Part shown: positions 1-10,506 of the stretch, piece by piece | Position numbering within the stretch: position 1 is the first letter of the stretch | How the letters are laid out: every line of letters starts with the position of its first letter | Translations under genes and position numbers: made by a program | From: Apodemus sylvaticus | Lineage: Eukaryota > Chordata > Mammalia > Rodentia > Muridae | Direction of reading: 5' to 3' | Length of the DNA stretch: 64,000 nucleotides | Assembly: GCF_947179515.1 (NCBI RefSeq) | Contig: NC_067481.1 | Location: forward strand, 26,797,947 to 26,861,946 | Notes under the pieces: model-generated | What the model was told of the DNA's origin: nothing | The model's input: the letters and a program-made list of their open reading frames with translations, nothing else | The model's database searches: none

Positions 1-180
1 ATAAAGGTTTAACTATCGTGTGGAGGGAATTGGCTGGGTAACCAGCCCCCAAAAAACGGCTGTAAACTCTTTAACAAACTATAAAACGCAATAAAGCCGG
101 GTCTGTTGTTGTTTATGCTGCAGCGCATAAAAGCTGTTAGCATTTTACGAGTTCTTTCCTCTACAGCTATAAAACTGCAG
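1..180 (-). promoter_or_regulatory. Cluster of TTTAT cores, candidate Cdx/posterior-Hox sites upstream of Hoxb8
   Basis: Read on the minus strand, this stretch holds five cores: CTTTAT at the edge, TTTTATAG near 80-87, CTTTATTGC near 89-97, CTTTTATGC near 124-132 and TTTTATAG near 168-175. TTTAT/TTTATG is the core bound by Cdx proteins and posterior Hox homeodomains, and Cdx control of Hoxb8 is established. Assignment to Hoxb8 is inferred from position only, because Hoxb8 itself lies outside the window. Confidence 0.45.
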
Positions 181-1433
181 CTTCGATCGCCCCCGCCGCC
201 CGACTGAAGCTCGGTGCGGGTGACTAAGCCGAAATGAGACGATTATGGGTTACTGCTGGGTTTTCCCCCTTTCGGCGCAAACGGTGACTTTCCCTGAGAT
301 TTTCGCCTCCTTCTCCCTTGCAGACACACCTGCCCCCACACCCTCCTAGGAGACCCCCAAAACACCCCGAGATCTGTCCTCGCCCAGGTCACACGTGTAA
401 CTTTCCCTCATTAAGCAAACACTCGAGATTTTCTGTGGAAAGGGATTCTGAGAGGGCCTGAGAGAGGAAGGAGAAACTTTCTGGTTAATGAGCAGGGCTA
501 AGGCAGAACAAAGTTCTGCAGGCGGCTGCCAATTCTGCAGTTTGCAAGAGCTTTACCTGCTGGTGGTTGGGGGGGGGGTCTGCAAGGGAAAGGGGGGGTC
601 TTCTGGAGGTACTTTGGCCTAATCAGCATTTTAAAGGGAAGGGTCCAGTACTATCAAAGGATGATATCTCGTGTGGCTGTAAACCTGTGCCGCCGCCGCC
701 GCAGTGGGCCTTGGCATTCAGTAAGGAAACCCTGTCGACACCCAGCTTTCTGGGGCCAATCACCCATACCTTCTACACACACAGGCTTTCCAGGTATAGA
801 CAGTGACCTCTTCATCGACACACCAAAAGAGGTAAGGGTAATGGAGACCGAGACCGGAGGCTGGCCACCAAGGCCTTCTGTCTTGTGCCCTCCAGTGCCC
901 TAGACAAAGGCTTTCAGGTGTGTGTTTAAAAGGCGCCTGTTATGGGTATATGTCCCCATAGTCATCTGACCACCTGCACTCTTCACTTGGGGTGAAGAGA
1001 AAAAACAAGGCCACAGAGCTCTCCATTTTCCCTCTTCTCTTTTTGGGGTGCCTTTAATTGAACCTTGAACATCTGAAGATCTGAGGCCTCAAACCCAGAA
1101 ATGACTGGCTGCCCCACTCAGAGCCTGGGCTCTTCTCTGTGTACCTGACCTGTGGCTGGTAGGGGGGTCAGACTTTAGGAGGCTCAGGGTGGCGGGCAGA
1201 ACCAATAGTCTCCTGAGGGAACTGACTAGGCTGGAAAGACAGAAGGAGAAAGAAATGTTCTAGAGCAAAGGCAAAATCAATTTTACAAAGAAATGAAATC
1301 TGTGGCTCCTTCTCTGTTGGGTTCCGTGAGCTGGAATCTTTGTAAAAATGAAACCACATTTTCAAAGAACGCTGTACTGCGAGTTTCACCCAGCCTTCTA
1401 AAGTACAGTGAATATAGAAGGGAGACCAGAAAA

Positions 1434-1523
1434 AGAAGAAGAAGAAGAAGAAGAAGAAGAAGAAGAAGAAGAAGAAGAAGAAGAAGAAGAAGAAGAAGAA
1501 GAAGAAGAAGAAGAAGAAGAAGA
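1434..1523. repeat. (GAA)n microsatellite
   Basis: About 30 uninterrupted GAA units form a purine-only tract, followed by a T run at about 1558-1571. Open frames across it encode only poly-Glu, poly-Arg or poly-Ser and are not genes. Confidence 0.97.
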
Positions 1524-2971
1524 CACCAGAAGGATGGAAAGTGAACCAGGCTCTGGGTTTTTTTTTTTTTTCCCCAACAAGGATGAGGGGTTAGTAAGGC
1601 AACCTAAACAGTCAAGTTGTTGCCAAAGCGAACATTTTTATCAAGTGCGGGGGATTTTATGGTCATGATTTGAGGACTCACTGGTGGGGTAGAAATTCAA
1701 TAGCTTGTTCTAAATCATCCCTACACAGTGCCAGAGATTTCTGATGGAAGGAAAATGTTTCTAAGGAAAAAAAAAACCCAAGAGGAGGGGAGATAATTTA
1801 TAAACACCCATCCCAACGGAGGGCAGATTTATTGGAGAAACTCAAGTTGTGGAGACACTCCGCTGGCCTCTTTACACCTGGTCCTGCGGAAAGAGAAGAA
1901 GTCACACACAGGGTTATGGGGTCATTTTGGAGGTAGGTTCGGGCTGGACCGGGAGGAAAGTGAAGATTGGGAACCAGTCAAAAGGGCTGTGGGCAGTCAG
2001 AAGGCCGGCCTGAGGACCGCCAAGTGCCTGGGTCCAGGCCTTCAGCTGCACGGTCTCAGAAGGACTGGCTTCCCTGTGGTTTGCCAGAGTCAGGAAGCCA
2101 TAGGCAGAGCCCGGGCGCGCCGGAGGAAGCCGCAGCTCTCACCTGGGAAGTCCGGAAGCAAGGGGAAAGCGAGGCTGCTCCCCATCGCCATGCTGCTTTT
2201 ACCGGTATTCGGAAAAATGTGCAGGGTTTTAACTGTGCCTCCCCGAGGGGATTCCGCAGCCTTCCCGCATCCTGCATCCCTCATCCCGCATCCCTAAGGG
2301 GACCCTGCCCCGAGCCTTGGTGACCATGCACTCGCTCAGCCCAGACCTGCACGCGTGCAAAGGCTCTGGAGTCGAGTTGGCACCCTGGCGCAGCGGCCCC
2401 TCAGCTTGGAGCACCTCTGAATCTTCACCAAAGCCAGGTCTCCGTTTCTCCCAAATTTGGAAATCTCCCCGGGGGACACGTCGGGTCCCCTCTTCAGCAG
2501 GTGTGGGCAGCCCGCCTGGGGTAGCTTCCTCTTCAAAAGACCTACAGGCTCGCCCTTCCCACCTGACTCACTGGCCTGCTCTTTATCCCCCTTGCCCCAC
2601 TGCAGGAAAATCTCAGTTTCCCAAATCAATTCGCCTCCTTCATTTGTGCCCATTATTTCTTTATTTTTATTATTACTATTATCTCCGGTTTCCAGGCATT
2701 TCTCGCCCCACCAAACACAGCAACTGGGAAACAGCTTTCTTAGTATGAGAAATTCAAAAAAATGAACCATTTGCGGAGAGAAAGGAACTCCATTATAATT
2801 GAAATATATACAATAGGGGAAAGAGCCATAACAAACCTTTTTTTATTATTATGTGCAAATTACTCATGACTTTGGTAGCTCCCAGTTTCTAGACACAGGG
2901 CCGAACAAGGTGCTGTGTGGAGCCGCTCGAGCCGGCAGCCCCAGCACTGGAAAATTTCATATGGAGCACGG

Positions 2972-2990
2972 GTGCCATCTAGCGGCCACT
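2972..2990 (-). promoter_or_regulatory. CTCF-type binding motif between Hoxb8 and Hoxb9
   Basis: On the minus strand the sequence reads TGGCCGCTAGATGGCAC. It matches the CTCF consensus (YGGCCASYAGRKGGCRS) at every core position except one A-to-G change in CCA. CTCF sites between Hox genes are known to partition active and silent chromatin. Occupancy here is inferred from the motif. Confidence 0.6.
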
Positions 2991-3400
2991 GTGCAAAAAG
3001 ACGTCCTGCTATCTGCTCAACCAGGTTCTCTGAGAACTAGCAGAGGAGGTGACAAACGATTAAACTTTCATTATTTCTAGAAATAGGGGAGAGAAATGAA
3101 AGCAGATAAGAAAAAGGCTTCGGAATCAGGAAGCAGTTCGTGGAATAGTTCAGATAAGCTAAAAGAAAAACGGCTGTATATCCACTCAGTCCCTAATTTC
3201 TATTAAAGACGCTAAGCCTTGTACCCTTTATAGTGAGTAAAAGAAGAAATCGGCACGTTTTAAGCCTTACACGATTATTTCACACGCTGAAGGGTAACAA
3301 TTGGGTTTTTTTGTGAGGGATGAGAAGGGCTGAGGGAATAGAACGGAACTGAAGGAGGATCAAGAGGCTGCTCTCCCCTATATATGGCCCTGCTGGGCAG

Positions 3401-3475
3401 TGTATGTGTGTCCGTGTGTCCGTGTCCGTGTGTGTCCGTGTGTGTGTGTGTGTGTGCGTGTGTGTGTTCGTGTGC
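3401..3475. repeat. (GT)n with CCGTGT interruptions
   Basis: A TG-rich dinucleotide tract with periodic CC interruptions. No coding content. Confidence 0.95.
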
Positions 3476-3825
3476 AAAGGTTTCTTATTTATGGCTGGCA
3501 GTTCCAGAGGGGGTGTAAAGAACAAAGGCGACAGTCAGAATGTCGATTGTAGAAGCTTTAAGGACAACAATCCGTTCTTCCTCCCAGCTGCTAGCTTTTT
3601 GATTTTTTACCCTCGGGGAACCTCACCCCACGGCCCCTGATTCCCAAGTTCCAGACCCCAAGCCCCAGACGTGGGCTCAAAAGGGTTGAGGGTGAGAGTG
3701 GGGGGCTTCCTAACAAGGCGGACCCATTCTCCCACCAGATCCGGAGCCCAGGCTCATCTGAGGCTCATCTCCGGAAAGTTTCCCCTCACTGTTTGCTTTG
3801 CTGCTGTTTAGTTTCTTAACCTTCA

Positions 3826-3878
3826 GAAATTTATACCCTATAAACTTTTATAGCGGTCATATTCTTTTATTGCTGCAC
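3826..3878 (-). promoter_or_regulatory. Second TTTAT-core cluster
   Basis: Within about 50 bases the minus strand shows GCAATAAAAG, CTATAAAAG, TTTATAG and GTATAAAT, so four or five ATAAA/TTTAT cores are packed together. They could be Cdx or posterior-Hox sites. The AATAAA on the transcript strand at about 3868 could instead serve as a distal poly(A) signal for Hoxb9. Confidence 0.35.
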
Positions 3879-3902
3879 ACAAGGCATTGAATTTCTCTTC
3901 CA

Positions 3903-3924
3903 GCTTCTCTCTCCCCCCTCTCTC

Positions 3925-3966
<42 letters not shown>
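3903..3966. repeat. (CT)n tract
   Basis: Pyrimidine-only tract, nearly pure CT from 3930 onward. Confidence 0.95.
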
Positions 3967-3970
<4 letters not shown>

Positions 3971-4842
3971 CTCTCTTAATCTCTCTTTTATGACAATTGA
4001 TTTCCTCATCTCCAGCTTCCCAGCCTCTGCACCTTCGCCTTTGTTTGTCTTGTAAGAAGCCACCCGGCGCTGGGGATCCAGACGCCCGCTGCCAGAAGCA
4101 ACTCCAGACGCCCTCGCCCCCAAGCCTGCAGCGGTCCAGTCTCCCAGCCTCTTTTTATGTTTCCTTTTGGCAGAAACAGGGGCTTCCTTCGCTCATTCTC
4201 AGCGGCAGCTTGCAGAGCCCCGGCGAGCCAAGGACGGAGAAACAGCCTTAGTCTACACCAGCTGTAAAGCCAGATTAATTTTCCATCTTTAGCATAACCC
4301 TCCTGGCAGGCTGCCTGTTCCAGCTGCGGTACCAGGAGTTTCTCTGTCTCTCGCCTCCTGTTTCTCGGATCTCCTCGCCCTTTCGTTTGAGAGGGGTAGG
4401 GCCGGCCTTGGCAGGGTTTCTTTCTTTCACTCCGGGCTAGCCTTTGTCCCCACCTCCACCCCAACCCACAGTGTCTCCACTGCAGTGTGGCGAGTGCAGC
4501 GGAGGAGAAGCTTGCGCGAGGTCGGCGGCAGAGCTGCAAATGGGCAGCAGCCGATCTTTACAACTGAATAAGAAAAACAAAAAACAAAAACAAAAAAAAA
4601 ACCCAGGGCTTCCACGACCTCACGACAGGCTCTGACTGGGACACCACAGTGTGAGAAGATGATTCTTGAAACCAAGTGTAATTGGGGGTGGGGGGTCCTT
4701 TTGAAAAGGAATTATTTCCCACTTCTGAGACGTGTTTGTGTTCCACACTCCGTGGCTTTCTTTTGAGAACTGTCACACGCGCTGCTGATCTTGACCCTCC
4801 AGACTCAGCAAGCCTCAGGCCAAGACTGCTGCTCTATAAGCC

Positions 4843-4846
<4 letters not shown>

Positions 4847-4882
<36 letters not shown>
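4847..4882. repeat. (GT)n microsatellite
   Basis: About 18 pure GT units in otherwise unique spacer. Confidence 0.96.
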
Positions 4883-4884
<2 letters not shown>

Positions 4885-5559
4885 CAGGGGTGGAGGAATC
4901 CACAAAGAATCTTGAGGTTCAACCATTTGAGTTCTCTCCTATCTCTGCATCTCCACTACACTCACCCACAGTCCTCCGGGCAATAGCAGAGAAAAGCTAC
5001 TAACTTCCTCCTTGCTGAGAGATGCTATTCCTCCAAGAACTACAAGCTGACTTAGTGGGGGAGGTCTCCAGAGCAGCTTTGGGTGAAAACCCTTTGCAAT
5101 AGGGAGGCTCTTCTCCATAAGACTTTAGAGGTTGTCTTTCCTCCTTCCCGACTCTCCTGGTTCTACAGAAAGATCCCTGCTCACTTTAAGTCCAGATCTT
5201 AGAACTTGGGTACCCACCAGGTGTCAGCACCACCAGAGCAGGTAGAGGGATCTGAAGGGTCAAAGGAGAAAGCCAGTGACTGTGACACTAACTTGTCTTT
5301 GTTTGAAGCCATGCTCTTAGCAACTGTACTCTTCACTTAATGAGCAGAGAGGCAGCACAGAATAAAACGCAGGAGAGGTTTGTTTTCTAGAGTGATATAT
5401 ATATTTTTTTTGTTCTTTTTTTTTTCTTTTTCTTCCAAAACAAACAAGTAGAGCTCTAGGCCCCTTGCCCTCCCCACTCCCACCCTCAACCCTCCCTTAT
5501 AAGCAACAACTGAAAATCATTGCCAAAGAAATCACAAAACACAAGCACAATGTCACCAC

Positions 5560-7051
5560 AGCCACCGACAAAGCAAGAAAAAAAATAATATTAATAAAAT
5601 AAAATTCAAAGTTCTACTGGAATGACCTCTTTGCAGTCAGGAGAAGCGGGAACAAAAGTCCAAGGGTGGAAGGGATTGAGAAGCAGAAAGAACAGAGAGG
5701 CAGAGGATGCTGCGCCTCTGCCGATGGGGAGGCATGATGTTTGCATCAGCAACAGGATGGATACAGCAGTGTACTTTGAAGAAGGTGAAGTTCCCCACTC
5801 TGAGCTTTGGGGGAGTCTTCCTTTGGCCCTCTGGCTGGATGCCAAGGGTCTGTCTTCTTCCTGGCTCAGGAAACTAGTGAAATGCAGAGATGAGATGCCC
5901 ACTAGCCCTGCCTGGTGAGCCTATTGCCCCTCCTGCCCTGACTGCCTACTCTGGAAAGGACCTGGGGAATTAATTCACAATAAATTTTCAAACTCTCCTG
6001 ACCCGGCTTTCTCTATGGTGGGGTTGACCTAGCAGAGAGGAAAGGGGCTTTTTTTTTTTCTACAATGGGAGACTTGCCTTGCTGGTACAAGATGGGTTTG
6101 GTGGAAAGGAGCATTGGTTTCAGAGTTGGAGGCTGGAGAGGAATCCAAGACTGTGGTCAGCAAGAAAAGCTACATTTTGTCAAGGGTGGGGGGGTGTATG
6201 AATGGGGGAATAGCACTGTCAATGCTCTAAGACCCACAATTTAACCTCCTTTAGTTGGAAGGAGAGGAAAACATGCAGAATTAAACACTTCCTGCAGGAA
6301 AATATACTAGGGGACTCCACTAAAGGTACCTTTATAAAAACCACTCCCTGCTTTTTCTTGCCCTGTCTAATTCAACAGCTTGGAGATAGGGCTGGTCACA
6401 TCTACCCACAGGCCTCCCCGCATATGGGGTAGAGTTGGCAGCTCCATAGGGGTGTGTACTGGGATGGTGAGGCTGCAGTGCCTCACTGAGGGCATCTCTA
6501 GACATCTTCCTAGTGTGTGTTTGGATCAGGGCAGAACCTGGATGAACCTGATCCGAGGGTTGCCCTGCTGGGTTTGGTGAACAACATCTTCATGGAGGGT
6601 GTCCTTTCTCCACTATTAGTGTGGACTCCAAACTTTATGTCTGTGGGCATCTGCTGGGCTGTGTGCAGTTAAACTGTACTGGGTGTTGTCTGGCTAGGTT
6701 GCAGGGAGGGAACAGGCAGACTGGAAGAGAGAGGATGGGGTTTTCCAGAAAAATCATCAGGGATGCTAGGAGCTTGACTAGGGGTCTCTTTCCTCGAGCA
6801 AGCGGGGCTCATCACTTTTCTAGGAACCAAGAACAGCTAGCTTCTAACTTAACAAAACTTCCTCTTAACACCAGGGGAGTGGAGAGAGAGAAGGCAAAGG
6901 AGAGGAGAGGGGCTCCAGGTGCAGATGGGGGACTTTAAAGAGGACATGCCCTTCCCCATTCACTTGGGCACAACCCAGACAGCAGTGGCTTTTGGCCATC
7001 ACATAAATAACAAGAGTGAGCTGGGGAAGGGCTGGGGGGGGGGGTCCGCCT
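5560..7051 (-). other. Hoxb9: Hoxb9 3' UTR (end approximate)
   Basis: This is the sequence directly downstream of the Hoxb9 stop codon on the transcript strand, with no other gene in it. I find no AATAAA or ATTAAA on the transcript strand between 5000 and 7051. A plausible cleavage region is near 5560-5605, where the transcript strand has an AT-rich stretch (variant AATATT context) followed by a GT-rich stretch with TTGTGCTTGTGTTTTGTG character, as expected of a downstream GU-rich element. The exact 3' end is therefore an estimate. A longer form could use the AATAAA at about 3868. Confidence 0.5.
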
Positions 7052-7287
7052 TTACTCTTTACCCTGTTCCTTATTCATCTTCTTCATCTTCATCCGCCGG
7101 TTCTGAAACCAGATTTTGACTTGTCTCTCACTCAGATTGAGAAGTCTGGCCACTTCATGCCTGCGGTCCCTGGTGAGGTACATATTGAACAGAAACTCCT
7201 TCTCTAGCTCCAGCGTCTGGTATTTGGTGTAGGGACAGCGCTTTTTCCGGGAAGAGCGGGCGTGCAGCCAGTTGGCAGAGGGGTTGG
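7052..7287 (-). CDS. Hoxb9: Hoxb9 exon 2, homeodomain exon
   Basis: This exon encodes the C-terminal part of HOXB9, a sequence-specific nuclear transcription factor that patterns the posterior axis. It starts after an acceptor reading TTCTCTTTCAG at 7288-7298. It completes a Thr codon split across the intron (residue 173) and ends at a TAA at 7052-7054. Residues 174-181 hold NPSANWLH, whose Trp179 is the Hox9-class PBX-contact residue. The homeodomain spans residues 185-244 (about 7073-7252) and ends in helix 3 with KIWFQNRRMKMKK, including the base-contacting Gln50 and Asn51 positions. The paralogue is B9: RRHEVARLLNLSERQ and the short tail KEQGKE distinguish it from A9, C9 and D9. Spliced to exon 1 the protein is 250 residues, the normal length, with no frameshift or stop. 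Confidence 0.98.
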
Positions 7288-9129
7288 CTGAAAGAGAAGT
7301 TGCGATAGAATCAGAGAGGACGAGACTGAAGGGCCCCAGACCAAGAAGGCAACTCACATCTACTTCTGCTCCCCATCTTCTACTCCCCATCTGGCACTGG
7401 AAAAGGACACTCAGGCCTCCAAGATCTCAGAAAGCATCTCTAACTGGACCAGGAGTGCAGGAGTGAATGTGGAATCGTGCTTTGAAGGGAATGCAGCCAA
7501 ACTACCTAAAGCATCTCCAAAGCTTTGACTGCTCCAAGCATCTCAGTCTTCCTCTGTTTGTATCCAAACAGAGCTGAACCCAGGCCAGAAGAGCTCAGTA
7601 TAGCTGGAACCACACTACCAGATAAAGGCGGCTGACCTGAAGGATCCCTTGGCTCTAGGTTTCAGGAGAAAGGGGAAGACATGGGTAAGGAGTGGAGTTC
7701 TGTTCAGCCATCACCAAGAGATCTCTTGGTGCTTCAGTCCAGTCCCAGTAAACGCTGCCTAAAAAGCCACCTTTCAACCTTCCTAGGCCTAGGAAGCAGA
7801 CTTGTGAGTCAGGGCAGGCAGGCCTCCCCACCACACACCACAAATAAGAGTCTGCATTTACAGCCCGGAACACCCAGCACACTCTCAACTCACAAGCAAC
7901 CCAATTGCAACCATTTATCAATTGCAGCCCCGTGGACGGGGAGCCCCAGGGCTTCCAGATAACTTATGGCGGCAATAGCCTCTTCTTTTCTGCTACTCAG
8001 CTCACAGTTTGGGTAACACAAGTTCAGGGAAACTGGGAAGCAAAATTGCTACAGCTGCAAGGTGAGGAACAGAGATGAGGCAGGGGTAACAGAAAGCCCT
8101 TCCTAGCACACCAGCCCTGTAACTGACCCAACGGAGAGGCAAGAGGAAGGTGGACTGGAGTAGAGAGGGGGCACAAAGAGCCAATAACATATACACTTTT
8201 TTTTCTTTTTTCTTTTTCTGTCCAGCGTCTCTCCTTAGACTCCTTAGACCTCAGGACTCAGAAAAGTTGCCTGACTCCCAAAGCGGAGCCAATTACAGAC
8301 AAGACCCACTCCACCAGCTTCCCCTAAATGAAAAAAAAAAAAAAAGGCTCTGAATATCTATGTATATTTTTAAATTCACTTCATCCTACACTAAGTAGCA
8401 TGTCTTACCAATTTGCAGTGCTATTATTCCCTTAATGTGATTGCCTGGGATGGGACCCTCAGCCCTTTCCTCTTTCAGTAAATATGAAAGAGGAAAAAAA
8501 AAACTGTTAATAATTGATCCCAGCCAAATGGCTGCCTTGCAATAATGGGCTTCTCAGTCTGAGTTTGGGGCCATGGGGTGAAGGGTCTGTTTGGGTGTTT
8601 GCTGGAGGTTTGGAAAGAGCTGTTTTGGGGTGTAAGCTCCTAATTACATCAGCCTGGCAAATTGGAGGTATGAGGGGACCACAAGAGTCACAGGGGAGTA
8701 GTGTCTCTCCTTGCTTTGCAGAAGGCGAGGACCCATTGGCCACTCTGTTGGTGGGGCATCCGAGAGGGCAGAGGGCCAGCAAGGAGCAAACTATTTGCCC
8801 AGAGGAGGAAGAGGTGAGGAGTTGACCTGTCAGTGTGTCCGGTATTGTTTGGGACCAAGAACAAGCCCCCAACCAGTTTGCCTTCCCAGTCCTTAAAAAC
8901 AAACCAAAATAAATAAATAAATAAAATAAAGTAAGCCTCCTCTCCTCTCCTCTCTTCTCAGCCAGCAGCAGTTTCCACTTGGGGTTTTATTTTAGTAAGG
9001 GTGCTTTTGGGAGTGGGAGGTGGTAAGAAACCAAGGGTAGAGTTCTCCGCCCCTGCGCAGTCCTCCCCCTCCCTCCCCTGGGTCCCTTAGGGTCTTCTCC
9101 TCCTTCTAGAGGGGAGGCCCTGTCCTTGG

Positions 9130-9620
9130 CAAGTGATGCCTAGACTCTCCGAGAGGTGGACTGCCCTGGCTAGTGATCAGAAGCCCCGCGGGCGGAGATC
9201 AGCGGGAAGGGAACCGCAGGAGGAGAAACGGCCACCCGGTCGAGGATGCCCTAGAAGGGCGGGGGACCCCCGGAGGGAAGGCTCCCGGGGAGGGGCGGGC
9301 GCACCGGGGAGGGGGCCCCCTCACCGCATCCCGGGCTTCCCCCGCCCCTCCCGGCGCCTGCTGCCGACCCGACACGGCTACTGCGTGAGATCTGCTAGGA
9401 ACAATCCTCCGCCAAGCTGTTGCATCGCAAATAAAATCCTAATGAGCCCCCTCCCCCTTCCCCTTGGCCGGCGGGGACGGTCTGCGCGTGGCGCAGGCGG
9501 CTCTGCCGGGTGCGCTATGATCCCGTGCCCGCGCGGGCTCCCGGCCGCGCTGGCCATCGGCCCGGACCCCCTACGGTTCCTCACTGGACTGTCGCAGGTC
9601 CCTTTCCCTTTTTCTAGCCT
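9130..9620. promoter_or_regulatory. GC-rich, CpG-containing intronic block
   Basis: CpG-rich sequence inside the Hoxb9 intron surrounds an AT-rich island at about 9410-9450 that contains TTGCATCGCAA followed by ATAAAATCC and TAATGAG. Such composition could mark an intronic enhancer or a second CpG-island promoter. The first motif resembles C/EBP-ATF or octamer-type sites. Function is inferred from composition only. Confidence 0.4.
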
Positions 9621-9823
9621 TGGGAAGAAAGAAGGACTAGAGAGACTAGGGGTCCCTGAGTCTCAGTCCCTGCGCCACTAGGAGGAGTGGGGGAGGCAGC
9701 GTCAGTGTCCCCATCCTGAACACCCAGCTTCTTCCTTTCCCGGTCCTTCCTTCCTCTCCCCTCCACCCCCTCTAGCCCTGCGGGCCCCAGGCACGCTGTC
9801 CCTTTACATTGTCCGCTTTATGG

Positions 9824-9914
<91 letters not shown>
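9824..9914. repeat. (CT)n microsatellite near the Hoxb9 splice donor
   Basis: About 45 uninterrupted CT units form a (GA)n run in the Hoxb9 pre-mRNA, beginning only about 75 nt downstream of the exon 1 donor. Confidence 0.97.
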
Positions 9915-9917
<3 letters not shown>

Positions 9918-9989
9918 CCTCCCCCGGGCCTAGCCTGCAGCCTGAGGTGGGGGGGGAGTTCCTCACTTTTTTTTTTTTTTATAACTTAC

Positions 9990-10506
9990 TTTGATCCGGC
10001 CTCTCTTTGTCCTCGCTTCCTTCGCAAATTTTATTGTCCCCGTAGCCGGCTCTTTGATTAGACAGGACAGCCTCCCTGCCCGCCGAAGTTTCCAAACTGT
10101 ACTCGGGCGTGCCCTGTTTGAGCAGCTCCCCCGGCGCGCCCAGCAGCGGCTCCGCCTTCACGGCCGCCTGGCCCTGCCCCGGGGCGGCCTCGGCGCGCGG
10201 CGCCGGCTCTAGCCAGGTGCGGAGGTACCTGCTCTCGGCCGCCGGCGCGCCCTGGGGCTGCAGGTAGGGGTGGTAGACGGACGGCAGGCTCCCCGAGGCG
10301 TGCGGGCTCAGCGGCGCCCAGGAGGCGCCGAACACCGGCGCTTTGGGCTGGAAGCTGCACGAGGGGAAGTCCAGGTGCTCGGCGTGGCCCGGCTGCCGCG
10401 GGTTCGCGTACTGGCCCGAAGGAAACTTGGCTGGAGGCGCGTCCTCGCTCTCGTGACTTATGATCGAGTCGACATAATAGCTGCTAAGCGTCCCAGAAAT
10501 GGACAT
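9990..10506 (-). CDS. Hoxb9: Hoxb9 exon 1, N-terminal transactivation region
   Basis: This exon encodes HOXB9 residues 1-172 plus the first base of codon 173. The start codon at 10504-10506 opens with MSISGTLSSYYVDSII, the conserved N-terminal Hox9 block. A Pro/Ala/Gly-rich middle follows, with SFQPKAPVFGASWAPLSP and YHPYLQPQG, then the acidic stretch NKICEGSEDKERPDQ just before the splice site. Exon 1 ends at GATCAAA followed by GTAAGT. The length (517 nt) plus exon 2 (236 nt) gives 753 nt including stop, the expected Hox9 size. No upstream in-frame ATG is needed because this start matches the family. HOXB9 acts in the nucleus with PBX/MEIS partners on posterior axial, rib and limb programmes. 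Expression is presumably controlled by the GC-rich promoter directly upstream and by local chromatin. Confidence 0.98.

Larger units (their letters stand above)
1..5560. other. Hoxb8-Hoxb9 intergenic spacer
   Basis: This is non-coding sequence between the inferred Hoxb9 3' end and the left edge, beyond which Hoxb8 is expected from cluster order. I see no homeobox, no plausible exon and no SINE, LINE or LTR. The frames that stay open are short or consist of microsatellite translation. The stretch holds several simple repeats, two clusters of TTTAT-type cores and one CTCF-type motif, listed separately. The lack of mobile elements is typical of the interior of vertebrate Hox clusters. Confidence 0.8.
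7288..9989 (-). other. Hoxb9: Hoxb9 intron (2.7 kb)
   Basis: The single intron of Hoxb9 runs from a strong GTAAGT donor (9984-9989) to a TTTCAG acceptor (7288-7293). The phase is +1, so the codon for residue 173 is split. It contains no mobile element. It holds a GC-rich block at 9130-9620 and a long CT microsatellite at 9824-9914, described separately. Open frames here, such as 9133-9681 on the plus strand, look like GC-driven chance frames. Confidence 0.95.

Noticed and set aside
1293..1668. Open frames rich in Arg, Glu or Ser
   Set aside because: They are translations of the (GAA)n microsatellite in three frames.
9133..9681. 182-codon frame on the plus strand within the Hoxb9 intron
   Set aside because: GC-rich sequence has few stops. 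No domain is recognisable, and the frame is antisense to and inside a Hox intron.
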